The notes beneath the pieces were generated by a model, which was not told the DNA's origin, ran no database searches, and was given only the letters and a program-made list of their open reading frames with translations. Of a stretch of 36,547 bases of DNA, positions 20,561 to 31,166 are shown one piece after another. A program made the translations under genes and the position numbers. Every line of letters starts with the position of its first letter. Positions within the stretch are counted from its first letter, which is position 1. The DNA is from Plantago elongata (taxonomy: Eukaryota > Streptophyta > Magnoliopsida > Lamiales > Plantaginaceae): positions 1-36,547 of the forward strand of contig JAYMSP010001077.1 of the NCBI GenBank assembly GCA_036897095.1, in the 5' to 3' direction.

Positions 20561-20835
20561 GACCCCAAAATTGATATTTGAAGTATTGAGTTGAGGTTCC
20601 TTCATGTATGACTTGTTTAATGGACTTTAGTCCCATTCCTCTTGAGGTCTTATAAACCATTTTCCATGCAAGACCTTTGGTTAAAGGATCAGCTAAATTA
20701 GCTCCGGACCTCACATAGTTGATTGTGATTATTCCATCACTAATCATTTTCCTTACAATACTGTGCCTTCAACCAATATGTCTAGATTTTTCGTTATAGG
20801 CGTGACTATAAGCTCTAGACAATGTGGCTTGACTA
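20561..20835 (-). pseudogene. Copia RNase H C-terminal fragment, unit 2 (truncated)
   Basis: The minus strand reads MISDGIITINYVRSGANLADPLTKGL and MVYKTSRGMGLK, the C-terminal end of a copia RNase H (usual LI..G.I.I..V.S..NLADPLTK.L). Upstream residues around SRHIG and SRAYSH follow up to 20835. There the homology stops and LTR-like sequence starts again at a TGTGGG motif. Compare the intact continuation in unit 3 (21720 onwards). Confidence 0.85.
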
Positions 20836-21480
20836 TGTGGGAAAAAGTGTATTAGTTCATTTTTTACTTCGAACTTTTCAAAGCTCAACTTTCCTTTTTA
20901 ATGTGGGACATTGATTGCCTTTCTATTCCCATTTATTTTTCGAAAATCTCCCACTATTCTCCACCATTTTCAAATATAAATTTCTTTCAAAAGATATATG
21001 TATAAATTATGGTGTCTGTCGACTTGAACTTTCACTTGGTGAAAACTTATCAAAGTTAATCAGAATACGCGTAGTAGACAAGTCTTTGAACTAGCGATTC
21101 TATAATGACTAATCGGATAAATCTTACACATACTCTTTCACTTATTCTTTGTTCTAAGAAGCCGAAACCTTAACAACCATGTGTCTATATCCTGGTATGA
21201 TGAATGAATTTTAGAGTTAAAGTCCAAACTAAGATGAAGCGGCTCACTTCTTTCACTCATTTAGGTAGACACGTCAAGAATCCCCTTGTAACAAAAGCAT
21301 TCCAACATATGGTGCTTAAAAGTCTATTAAGAGTCTTAAACTCAACCTCACCTGAACATTACAAGTACCAAGTACTTTCCCTTGGAATGGATTTAAAAAA
21401 TTCTTTAAGTGCTTTCCAGCCACAAGATGAAGTATTTGACTCATTGAACCCAAGCTTGATATTTGAAGTATTGAGTTGAG
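20836..21480 (-). repeat. LTR-like spacer 2 and 3' flank of the copia array
   Basis: 20836-21160 repeats the TGTGGGA(A/C)AAAGTGTATTAGTTCAT to CACATACTCTTTCACTTATTC block of spacer 1. 21160-21480 continues with sequence that is shared with 23760-23955 (GTCAAGAATCCCCTTGTAAC, GAGTCTTAAACTCAACCTCACCTG). A block of about 120 bases at 21140-21260 has no counterpart in the later spacer. The plus-strand ORF 21204-21479 is judged a chance ORF in this repeat. Confidence 0.65.
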
Positions 21481-23130
21481 GTTCCTTCATGGATGACTAT
21501 TGTATAATGGACTTTAGTCCCATCCTTCTTGAGGTCTTATAAACCATTTCCCATGCAAGACCTTTGGTTAAAGGATCAGCTAAATTAGCTACAGACCCTC
21601 ACATAGTTAATTGTGATTATTTCATCACTAATCATTTTCCTTAAAACACTGTGCCTTAAACCAATATCTCTAGATTTTCCATTATAGACGTGACTATAAG
21701 CTCTGGACAATGTGGCCTGACTACAATAGTGTAAAGGAACCGGTGACATTGGTTCAGGCCATACTTGAATTTCCAATAGCAAATTCCTTAGCCATTATAC
21801 CTCTTTACTGGTAGAAGCTAATGCTATAAATTCAGATGACATGGTCGAATCAGTTATACATGATTGCTTCTTGGATCCCCATGATATTGCTCCACCACCA
21901 AGAGTAAAGATCCACCCACTTGTGAAACTTCCATCATTCTGGTTTATCTAACTAGCATCAGTGAATCCTTCCAAGACAATTGAATAGCCATTATAGCACA
22001 AGCCATAATCGATGATCTTTTTCAAGTACTGAAAGACCCTAAACAATACTCTCCAATGTTCTCTGCTAGGATTATGAGTATAGTTACACAACTTAACAAC
22101 TGCAAATACGATATATAGTCGTGTACATGTCATGCAGTATATTAGGCTTCCGATTGCACTAGCATATTCCAGTTGAGAATTTGCTATTCCATCATTAGGC
22201 ACCAACTCATTACTTGAGTCAAATGGTGCACTAGCAAGTGTACAGTCAAGGTAATTGAATTTCTTCAATACTTTCTCAACGTAGTGAGATTGACTCAGTA
22301 CAATGCCTTCATGATTCTGTATTATTTTAATACCTAAAATGACATCAGCAATACCCATATCTTTCATATATAAATTTGCAGATAGGAAAGTCTTGGTGTT
22401 ATTAACTTGTTCAAGATCAGTGCAAAAGATGAACATGTCATCTACATACAAACAAATTATAACACCTTTATTGTTTGAGAACTTGATGTAGACACACTTC
22501 AGATTGATGTATCTTGAACCCATTTGACAAAAAAACAGTGTCAAATTTTTCATGCCATTGTTTAGGTTCTTGCTTAAGTCCATAGAGAGACTTTATCAAT
22601 TTGCACACCTTCTTTTCTTGCCCCTTGATGATAAAACCTTCAGGCTGCTCCATATCAATTTCATCATTTAAGAATGCAGTCTTGACATCCATTTGGTAAA
22701 TTTCAAATTTATAAATGGAGGCCAATGCAATGAGAAGCCTTATAGTTGCAATTCGAGCTACTCGTGCATAAGTGTCAAAGTAGTCGATGCCTTCCTTTCG
22801 GGTAAAGTCCTTTGCGACTAACCTTGCCTTAAAATTCTCAATGGTTCCATCAACTCTCATTTTTGTCTTGAAAATCCACTTACATCCTATTGGTTTTGAA
22901 CCAGGAGGTAAGTCAACCAAAGATTTCGTTGACTTGATTCTTGTACCTACTACGAGATACATGTGAAAATCAAGTCCAATGTCTTTCTTGACTCTAACTC
23001 TCTTGCTTCTTCTAGGCTCTTCAATTGCCTTTTTAGTTTCCTTTGAATCTGTCTTTGAAGTTTTAGTTTCTGAAATTCAAGGAACTGAAGAGAATCTTGT
23101 TTCATCAAAAATGGCATCCCGAGATTCGAT
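21481..23130 (-). pseudogene. Copia RT and RNase H, unit 3 (catalytic YVDD present)
   Basis: Reading the minus strand, this holds the linker with ESRDAIFDETRF-like codons, RT N-terminus (LVDLPPGSKPIGCKWIFK, KARLVAKDFTRKEGIDYF), palm block YQMDVKTAFLN, KLIKSLYGLKQEPKQWHEKF, and then LYVDDMFIFC with the catalytic Y-V-D-D (22437-22448). The thumb, CTRLYIVFAV and GFTDAS motifs follow, then the RNase H end with SRDIGLRH. A frame change near 22470-22580 splits the RT, and there is a stop after GFTDAS. It is closely similar to unit 4, so both derive from one recent source. Confidence 0.87.
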
Positions 23131-23955
23131 AATCGTGTTAACACCTTTTCAAATTAATGGTCATGATTAAATGACTGTTAATTTCAAATTTGAAAAGTCT
23201 GTTAGGCTTTTTCCGTGTTAATCCAAACAGCAGGATTAGTCTTCAGATTAAAGCATGACCGAACGAATTTTAAATAAATTAACGGTCGAATCGATGAGCG
23301 ATGCAAGCGTGCAAAGTGCTAAGTGCGCCTAAAAAAAGTGTCACGTGTGGCCCTGCCAAGTGCACATTCTTAATGATTAGTTTAAAAATCATTAATGCAC
23401 TTTCATAAATAAACTAAACTTTCCACACTTACTTTTTCCATGTGGGACAAAGTGTATTAGTTCATTTATTACTTTACACTTTTCAAAACTCAACTTTTCT
23501 TTTCAATGTGGGACATTGATTGCTTTTCCCTTCCCCATTTATTTTTTGGAAATCTCCCACTATTCTCCACCATTTCCAAAAATAAATTTCTTTCAAAAGA
23601 TATATGCATAAATTATTGCGTCTATCGACTTGAACCTTCACTTAGTGAAAACTCATCAAAGTTAGTTAAAATACATGTAGTAGACAAGTCTTTGAACTAG
23701 CGATTCTATAATGACTAACCGGATAAATCTTACACATACTCTTTCACTTATTCAGGTAGACTCGTCAAGAATGCCCTTGTAACCAAAGCATTCCAACATC
23801 TGGTGCTTACAAGTCTATTAAGAGTCTTAAACTCAACCTCACCTGAACGTTACTAGTACCAAGCACTTTCCATTGGGATGTATTAAAAAAATTTTGTAAG
23901 TATTTTCCAGCCATAAGATGAAGTACTTGACTCATTGAACCCAATCTTGACATTT
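23131..23955 (-). repeat. LTR-like spacer 3 of the copia array
   Basis: This is the cleanest copy of the spacer. It starts after the RT linker with TTTTCAAATTAATGGTCATGAT, passes through AATCATTAATGCACTTTC and TGTGGGACATTGATTGC, and ends with ACTAACCGGATAAATC and GTCAAGAATGCCCTTGTAACC. No PBS was found in it by eye. The plus-strand ORF 23506-23700 is a chance ORF inside the repeat. Confidence 0.7.
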
Positions 23956-25617
23956 GAAGTATTGAGTTGAGGCTCCTTCATGGATGACTATTGTTTAATG
24001 GACTTTAGTCCAATTCCTCTTGAGGTCTTATAAATAATTTTCCATGCAAGACCTTTGGTTAAAGGATCATCTAAATTAGCTACAGACCCTCACATAGTTG
24101 ATTGTGATTATTCCATCAATAATCATTTTCCTTAAAACACTGTACCTTAAACCAATATGTCTAGATTTTCCGTTATAGACGTGACTATAAGCTCTAGACA
24201 ATGTGGCCTGACTACCACAATGTAAAGAAACCGGTGGCATTGGTTTAGGCCATACTTGAATTATAGCAAATTCCATAGCCATTCTGCCTCTTTATTGGTA
24301 GAAGCTATTGCTATAAATTCAGATGACATAGTCTAATCAGTTATACATGATTGCTTCTTGGATCCCCATGATATTGCTCCACCACCAAGAGTAAAGAACC
24401 ACCCACTTGTGGAACTTCCATCATTTTGGGTTATCCAACTAGCATCAGTGAATCCTTCCAAGAAAATTAGATAGACATTATAGCACAAGCCATAATCAAT
24501 GGCCTTTTTCAAGTACTGAAAGACCCTAAACAATGCTCTCTCATGTTCTCTGCTAGGATTATGAGTATACTTACACAACTTACCAACTGCAAATGTGATA
24601 TCTGGTCGGGTACAAGTCATTCAATATATCAGACTTACGATTGCACTAGCATATTTAAGTTGAGATATGCTCATCCATCATTAGGAACCAACTTATTACT
24701 TGAGTTAAACAGTGTACTAACAGGTGTACAATCAAAGTAAATGAATTTCTTCAATACTTTCTCAACGTAGTGAGATTGACTCAGTATAATGCCTTCATGA
24801 TTCCGTATTATTTTAATACCTATTATAACATCAGCAATACCCAGATCTTTCATATCAAAATTTTGCAGATACGAAAGTCTTAATGTTATTAAGTTGTTCA
24901 AAATCAGTTCCAAAGATGAACATGTTATCTACATACAAACAAATTATAACAACTTTATTGTTTGAGAACTTGATGTAGACACATTTATCAGATTGATTTA
25001 TCTTGAACCCATTTGACAACAAAACAATGTCAAAATTTTCATGCCATTATTTGGGTGCTTCATGAAGTTTGCAGAGAGACTTAATCAAATTTGCACACCT
25101 TCTTTTCTTGCCCCTTCATGATAAAACCTTCAGGCTGCTCCATATAAATTTTTTCATCTAATTCATCATTTAAGAATGCAGTCTTTATATCCATTTGGTG
25201 AATTTCAAATTTATAAATGGAGGCCAATGCAATGAGAAGCCTTATAGTTGTAATTCGAGCTACTAGTGCATAAGTGTCAAAGTAGTTGATTCCTTCCTTT
25301 TGGGTAAAGTCCTTTGCGACTAACCTTGCCTTAAACTTTTCAGCGGTTCCATCAACTCTCATTTTCTTCTTGAAAATCCACTTACATCCTATTGGTTTTG
25401 AACTAGGAGGTAAGTCAACAAAAGATTTCATTGACTTGATTTTTCCTTGTACCTGCTACGAGATACATTTGAAAATCAGGTCCAAAGTCTTTCTTGATTC
25501 TAACTATCTTGCTTCTTCTAGGCTCTTCAATTGCCTTTTCAGTTTCCTTTGAATCTGCCTCAGAAGTTTTAGTTTCTGAAATTCTAGGAACTGAAGAGAA
25601 TCTTGTTTCATCAAAAA
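23956..25617 (-). pseudogene. Copia RT and RNase H, unit 4 (catalytic box altered)
   Basis: The layout is as in unit 3: SKPIGCKWIFKKKMRVDGTA, KARLVAKDFTQKEGINYF, HQMDIKTAFLNDELDEKIYM, then frame breaks near 25080 and 24915. The catalytic box reads Y-V-D-N (24924-24935), one G-to-A change from YVDD. The block ILSQSHYVEKVLKKF and the RNase H part CTRPDITFAVGKLCKYTHN with GFTDASWITQ and STSGWFFTLGGGAISW are well preserved. The LTR-proximal tail has SRHIGLRYS. It is non-functional. Confidence 0.87.
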
Positions 25618-25813
25618 TCATTAATGCACTTTCATAAATCATTAATGCACTTTCATAAATAAACTAAACTTTTCACACTTACTTTTTCCATGTGGGACAA
25701 AATGTATTAGTTCATTTATTACGTCATACTTTTCGAAACTCAATTTTCTTTTTCGATGTGGGACATTAATTGACTTTCTCTTCCCCATTTATTTTTTGGA
25801 AATCTCACACAAT
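25618..25813 (-). repeat. Truncated LTR-like spacer 4
   Basis: After the unit 4 RT linker the sequence jumps directly to ATTAATGCACTTTCATAAAT, present twice in tandem, then TGTGGGACAAAATGTATTAG, and stops at CCCCATTTATTTTTTGGAAATC. It lacks about 277 bases found in spacer 3. Its right edge abuts the second copy of the 137-base repeat. Confidence 0.75.
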
Positions 25814-25950
25814 ATGGAAGTGGCATTGTATAATGGGGACATTTAGAAATGTATTATGTGACACTATATACGGGATAGAGGGAGTGTAAGTTGTGTAAGG
25901 TTAAATGCTTTGTTTGTGAAATGTGAGAAATGAGTTGTATTGAATCAAAT
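25814..25950 (+). repeat. 137-bp dispersed repeat, copy 2
   Basis: It aligns base for base, without gaps, with 4687-4823 in the transporter intron. Differences include GTGACAC for GTGGCAC and ATACGGGAT for ATAGGGGAT. It begins exactly where the last copia spacer ends and stops at ATGCACGTGCAT, a short palindrome-like sequence. Confidence 0.8.
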
Positions 25951-26374
25951 ATGCACGTGCATATATTAAGTTTACTTGAAAAAACAGAACTTCATCATCG
26001 ATATTCAAGATTTAAAGGCACATTAGTTAAGTTACTTGAGATACAGATACTACACCAATAATTGCTAACCGAGCCTAGTTCCTTAGTTGATTGTTGCCTA
26101 TAGTCCGTGTAAAACCGTCTTCAATTTATATAACCAATCAAGATGACGATACATGTAAGCGGTTTAGTGGTTCGTTCATTGCAGTAAGTTTTTAGCTTGA
26201 AACTTGATATGTGGTTAATCATCTACCAAACTATGGGAAATACTTATTTTCAGGCTGATCTTTAATCTTTGTTCGTAAGTGACACAAATCTGTATCAATT
26301 GTACAATCTTTCATACAATGTTAACATGCGTGTAATCTCGAAATGTGAGTACCTTTCATTAAATTTCTTGTTGC
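25951..26374 (-). other. 3' UTR and downstream region of the PGM-like gene
   Basis: No coding signal was found. On the minus strand the sequence after the TAA runs about 160 bases to AAAATAAGTATTTCCC, a possible AATAAG-type polyadenylation region. Beyond that lie AT-rich bases up to the repeat at 25950. Confidence 0.4.
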
Positions 26375-29300
26375 TTAAACTTTTCCACTCATGTAATATT
26401 TGTCAATCTGAGAAATATCAAGAACTTTATCTAATCCACTTGCTATAAGAAACCTGTCAAGGAGAAGGCAAAAGAATGAGTATCAATCAGCATATGAAAC
26501 ATGAATAAGGCTCAATTGAACATACTTGTCTCTTAGAGCTCTTGTCATGGACAAGCAACCTCCTGGTATGGTGGATTGTAAATTAACAGCTATGTTTGGG
26601 TTGTGAATACTCTGTCGAATGTGTACCCAACCGTGTTCCCCGTGTTTTGCTTCTGAAACTTGCGCCCTGGAATATTTTGTCAAAGAAATCAGACCTTTCT
26701 GAACTTACTTCTCAATATCGAATGACATAAAAGCAAGATTCTTCATACCTGTACATATGTGCGTCAATAGCAGCAGGACTATCATTTGAGTCGACAAGGC
26801 AGCCATCACTAACTTTACAATCTCCACAGTAATCTAATTCCCATCCTTCTAATTTTCCTTCCTACTCCAAGAAGAAAAGAAAAATTAGTCTTCACACGGA
26901 GACAAGACCACAGATTCTCATATAGTCGCATACCTCAATGTAATTTTTGAATGTTTCAACAACCTCCACACCTTTTGCCTTTGCGGACCTAGGTTCAGAT
27001 ATGATGTCCATTCTCAACTCCACAGATTCGGCAGGCTCCTCAAGATCTTTAATTATGCTTCCAATTCCCTCATTCATGCCCTCAAGCTTCATTCTTACCA
27101 TTTCAATGATGATCTTTACAACCATATAAGCACCTGCAGTTGAATTAAGTGTTATTATATCTATAACTCGACAAATGAACAATGCAATAATGTTTGCTAG
27201 AACGGCTAGAAAGAGTTATACCATCATCAAGAAAGTAATTTTCTTTAAGTGCACCATGGCCAGAAGTCTCCATCATAAGATGAGATTCGATTCCCTCCGT
27301 ATTAAGCTGAGCTCCCTTATCAATCACATTCCTATATCCAACCCTGTACAAGCAGTGTTGACCTCCCCTGTTTGTGATAAACCTCGTAAGGCCCACGCTG
27401 GTACGAGCATCAGTCACAATAGTAGTGTTTGGGTGCTCCTTTAACACAATGGCAGACATCAGGGCGATGAGCCTGTCACCATTGATGGGGTTGCCTTGTT
27501 TATCGACCACTCCACTTCGATCAACATCGGTGTCGAAAACAATGCCCAGGTCGGCTTTGTTTTCCAGCACAGCGGCACGCGTCATGGCCATGGCAATTTT
27601 ATCCTCAGGGTTAGGGATGTGGTTGGGGAACATTCCATCAGGTTTTAGATGGAGAGAGCCAAATGTGTCTGCTCCAAGCTTATCCAACACATCCCATGTG
27701 AAGAACCCTCCCGATCCATTTCCAGCATTTACAACTATCTGCATTTCAATTCAAAGTTAATTTGGCTAAATTCTTGGTTCCAACCTTCAGTAATGTTGTT
27801 TAGTTACATATTTATAAAATCCTATGGCGTAACCACTAGTACATTCTTTCACATAACATATTTGTATTAGAGTGTATACGACTGATTACATGTAGCATCT
27901 AAGAAACTTGGATTTTTCCATAGAGCAAAATCCGAAGTGTTTGAGACTAAAGAGAACGTAGTACCTGAAATCCTTGAAGAGGAGTGTCATAATGCAGAGG
28001 GTGGTTGACCCTTTGCTTGATGATTTCGCGGAGATGTTGTGCATATGCGCTCATAAAGTCCACTCTTGTTGGCGGAATACGCAGCGTTGTCGACACTTTG
28101 GCAAGGCGGTTGGCATACTTCCGGGCAGCATTGTCGCAAATCTCCTCCACCTCTGGCGATGTTAGGCCCCCTTTTCTAGTGAAGAATTTTAATCCGTTGC
28201 GTGTGTACGGCAAGTGGGATGCAGTCATCTGTAAATTGCAAAAGCCCAAGTCTTATTTTCAACAGCTAAAAATTTGATGAGCCAAACTGTTGAACTGAGT
28301 AGCGGCGGTTTAATGAATCAAATGACCTTTCTCCACTTAGAATTAGAGGCATTTGGATGAAATGTCTCAAAAGCTCCTACACAGACATGGAGCTTTGTCT
28401 ACTTATATGGATATATAACAGAATGGTTCGGTCCATTAGTATTTCGATCAAATTGATTAGATTATACACGACTAACGGGTGCGAATCATTTGGGTCGTTC
28501 TAATCTAAAAACAGTCATAAATGTCACGAAAATAGTCATAAGTGTCATAAATAAATGATTGTCACAAAATAGTCCTAAGTGTCCTGCTAGCGGTTTAGGA
28601 CAATACAATCGAGTAGAGTTGAATATACGGTTTATTATATATAAAGAAAAAGGAAATTGTTTAAATAAAAATGTATATATTCGAGCTAACTAGTTTATGA
28701 GAATAAAGAATGTGGTTCATGACCATTCGGTTCGTTAATATGTGTGGATCGGATCGGATTTATTTGATCCACATATACTGAATCAATTTGAGTGACTATA
28801 AGCTAAATAATATGCATGTTTACTCTGATCTTCTAGTACTGCAAAACAAAAAACTAGAAATGAGTGAATTAACGAACAATTAAACTAGCATGAGACTGTA
28901 TAAATACGACATGACGAGACTACCATTATGGAAGCATCGTACATAAAGGTTGGAAGCAATGTGCTCATAAAACAAGCCGGTGTAGTTGCAAGTCCCATGT
29001 CAAAAACCTCACATCCCGCCCTACCGAGTCCCGCAAACAACGCCGCTGCCAAAACCGACCCTGATATCCTCGGATCCCTCCCCACCGACACCTTTACCAC
29101 CGCATCTCTTCCATCCATTCGTTTAGTCGCCACCCATTCTCCAAAACTCTCCCCTATAGCTTCCACAGCTGGAGGCGTTAGGTCCACCTTCCGCCCTTTC
29201 TCCCCCTCCAAGGCCACCCCACGTACATCCGACCCGTTCTGCAACCTCCTGATCCTGTCCATCTCTTCGTCAACTGCAGTAGCATCGTTGCTCGTGGCTA

Positions 29301-29454
29301 CACGGAGTGGGAAGATCTTTATCGAAGGAGTTGATGGGTATGTGAGGTTGTTTAGTGAGTAATTGATCAATGGCTTTGTTTTTATAAAAAATGATGGGAA
29401 TTTAGTGTTTGTTGTTGAATTAGTTAAAGATTGGGGTGTTATTGAAGAAGCCAT
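26375..29454 (-). CDS. Plastid phosphoglucomutase/phosphomannomutase-like enzyme (At1g70820-like)
   Basis: Seven exons on the minus strand: 29454-28924, 28228-27965, 27738-27222, 27133-26934, 26861-26749, 26666-26526 and 26453-26375. They total 1845 bases (614 residues plus stop) with matching phases and GT-AG introns. Residues 1 to about 50 are Ser/Thr-rich, as in a plastid transit peptide. Alpha-D-phosphohexomutase features follow in order: the phosphoserine loop MTASHLPYTRNG (Ser181), the Mg loop DTDVDR (334-339), the sugar-binding loop METSGHGAL (421-429), and a C-terminal phosphate-binding region RQSIHNPNIAVNLQS (559-573). Family enzymes move phosphate between C1 and C6 of hexose phosphates through a phosphoserine. 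The length fits the plant group with Arabidopsis At1g70820. The active-site loop has Leu where TASHNP has Asn, and the RxSGTEP-type loop is altered, so substrate and activity are open. Confidence 0.92.
28229..28923 (-). other. Intron 1 of the PGM-like gene (695 bases)
   Basis: The intron runs GTAGTC...TTTACAG, phase 0, between residues 177 and 178. Its middle contains short repeated phrases (GTCATAAGTGTCATAAAT, AGTCCTAAGTGTCC at 28510-28590) and GGATCGGATCGGATTT at 28747-28762, vocabulary shared with the MITE at 30050-30609. It probably hosts old inserted DNA. Confidence 0.75.
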
Positions 29455-29544
29455 TGTATAGCTATAGGTTACAACTTACAACTCACAATTTTTTTCAAGA
29501 TTTTTGAAAGAAGGAGATAAGATTTTGTGAGGTGAAGGAGAACC

Positions 29545-29550
29545 TTATAT
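29545..29550 (-). promoter_or_regulatory. Possible TATA box of the PGM-like gene
   Basis: The minus strand reads AAATATAAGG about 90 bases before the ATG at 29454. That spacing gives a 5' UTR of about 60 bases. It is the only TATA-like element within 150 bases. Confidence 0.4.
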
Positions 29551-29551
29551 T

Positions 29552-30041
29552 TGCATTGCATGTCAATTTGGAACTGAAAAATATCACTAATGAGCTTAAC
29601 AAGCTTCCAAATATGCAGTGAGATTTTTTCTTGTTTTATTTGAAATTTGTATGGATTCATATGCTTTGCAGATTCATCAGTCGCTATATACCTGTAATAT
29701 ATAGTTTCTTTTAAGCGCGAGGTACAAATGGTATATGCCATCGTGTGATTTAAATATCCCACAAAATATCAATCTTTGACCAACAAAATAACTTTAATGT
29801 GGCCAAATTAAAATAACCCACGTTACATATGTAACTCCAATCGCCATGTTTAAATACTAAATTTAAATATATAATACAACAAAAATCATTCACATTACGT
29901 TTCAAGAATACTTCAGTAATTTTTAAATTCATTAACTTTTAAAAGGTCTAGAACTAAAAACGTGAGATCGGAGACTTTGTATTTATGTGTTGTTACCCTA
30001 ATGGCAGTACCAATGTTAATAGATTAGTTCGTGTAACAGTG
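29552..30041. other. Spacer between the PGM-like promoter and the MITE
   Basis: The DNA is AT-rich. Minus-strand ORFs at 29469-29762 and 29750-29932 are AT-biased and match no family. It probably contains the distal promoter of the PGM-like gene. Confidence 0.4.
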
Positions 30042-30049
30042 GCATATAC

Positions 30050-30609
30050 TAGGGGTGATCGTTCGGATTAATCCGATCCAATCCGATTCGAAGTTCGGAT
30101 TAATCCGAAGTTTCGGAGCACTCTGGGGTCAATTCATAATTCAATCTGAATGGTTCGGATCGAATTCGGATTAATCCGGCTCGGATCGGATTTTTTCGGA
30201 TTAATCTGAAAATAATTCAAAGATATAAAAAAATAATAAAAATAAATTATCCTTTCTTCCTCAACTTTCCTAAAACCCCCAAAACCTCCAAACAAAATAG
30301 AAATGACGAAAATGAATAAAGATGAATGGATTATTAGGGTTTGTTTTGGGTTTTTGTTACTAGGTTTGGATATTAGTTGTTATTTCAAACAAACCTTTTT
30401 CACTTTGGAAGGAGGATATATATATATTTTTTAATATTTCAGATTAAAATCGGATTATTCAAAAATCCGACGGATCGGATCGGATTAATTTGAAAATCTT
30501 CAGATCTCAGATATGCTAATCTGTAATCCAATCCGGACATACCGGATCGGATCGGATTGTCAGATTTTTTAATCAAATTTTCGGATTTCGAATTTTATTA
30601 TCATCCCTA
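30050..30609. mobile_element. hAT-type MITE (560 bp) with 8-bp target duplication
   Basis: The terminal inverted repeats are TAGGGGTGAT at the left (30050-30059) and ATCATCCCTA at the right (30600-30609), nine of ten bases complementary. They are flanked by the exact 8-base duplication GCATATAC (30042-30049 and 30610-30617). An 8-bp duplication with a (C)TAGGGRTG terminus is the hallmark of hAT superfamily elements. Both ends are rich in GGATTAATCC and CGGATCGGATT words that pair between the two halves. There is no transposase, so it is non-autonomous. The MITE is internally AT-rich and encodes nothing. Confidence 0.88.
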
Positions 30610-30617
30610 GCATATAC

Positions 30618-31140
30618 AATTAGATAAGCAGCAGAAATAAAATAGAAAACGCACCAAGTACTCTTAGCAGGTATATATACCTGCCAGACCTTGACAACAA
30701 ATATCACTAAGAAGAGGTCTTACAAAACACCGATTCAACATGATTGGATCGATACAAGTCAGAACATAAAAATCAATTCCAAACCTACCAATCTACTCAT
30801 CTAGCTAGTAGATTTAAAGACAAGAATAGAAAAATCTATCTCAAAGACTAGTAAAGTGAAGATATAAGTATGACAACTTGAATAATTGATGTATTCACTC
30901 ATTAATCTTCAGAACGTACTTGATCTAGTATATAATGGATCTTCGTACAGCTCGCATAATCAAGTACGACAAGTAAAGATAGAATGATGTATGTGATGAT
31001 TTCTCTATTGCTCTATAATTGCTTCCATTAACGATGATCCCGATCTTTGTATTTATAATGTAGCAAAACTTCCATAAGATCAGGTCAAATCAAATCTTGT
31101 TACTTATCATTAACTTCAAGAGTCCGCAATCTATGCTTTA
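30618..31140. other. Spacer between MITE and LINE remnant
   Basis: No gene was found. It includes the 18-base palindrome at 30667-30684 and TATTTATAATG near 31051-31061. The sequence does not resemble the LTRs found elsewhere in the window. Confidence 0.4.
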
Positions 31141-31166
31141 AACCTGCTCGAGGAAAGACGTGTATC

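Larger units (their letters stand above)
19471..25813 (-). mobile_element. Tandem array of partial Ty1/copia elements with LTR-like spacers
   Basis: Going up in coordinate, the array holds RT fragment (19471-19865), spacer, RNase H tail (20561-20835), spacer, RNase H to RT (21481-23130), spacer, RNase H to RT (23956-25617), truncated spacer. All pol pieces are on the minus strand. The gag, protease and integrase parts are missing from every unit. The codon block reading ESRDAIFDETRFSS, normally within the pol linker before RT, passes straight into LTR-like DNA in units 1 and 2. Spacers share ACTAACCGGATAAATCTTAC, TGTGGGACATTGATTG and AAAATAAATTTCTTTC-like motifs. Spacing of the common RT landmark GAACTGAAGAGAATCTTG is about 3.2 kb, then 2.5 kb. 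Confidence 0.85.

Noticed and set aside
20265..21479. Plus-strand ORFs in the copia array spacers
   Set aside because: They recur in each spacer copy with differing frames and stops, as expected for non-coding LTR-like DNA.
27175..29362. Plus-strand ORFs over the PGM-like gene
   Set aside because: They are antisense to exons that are strongly supported by family motifs and splice phases.
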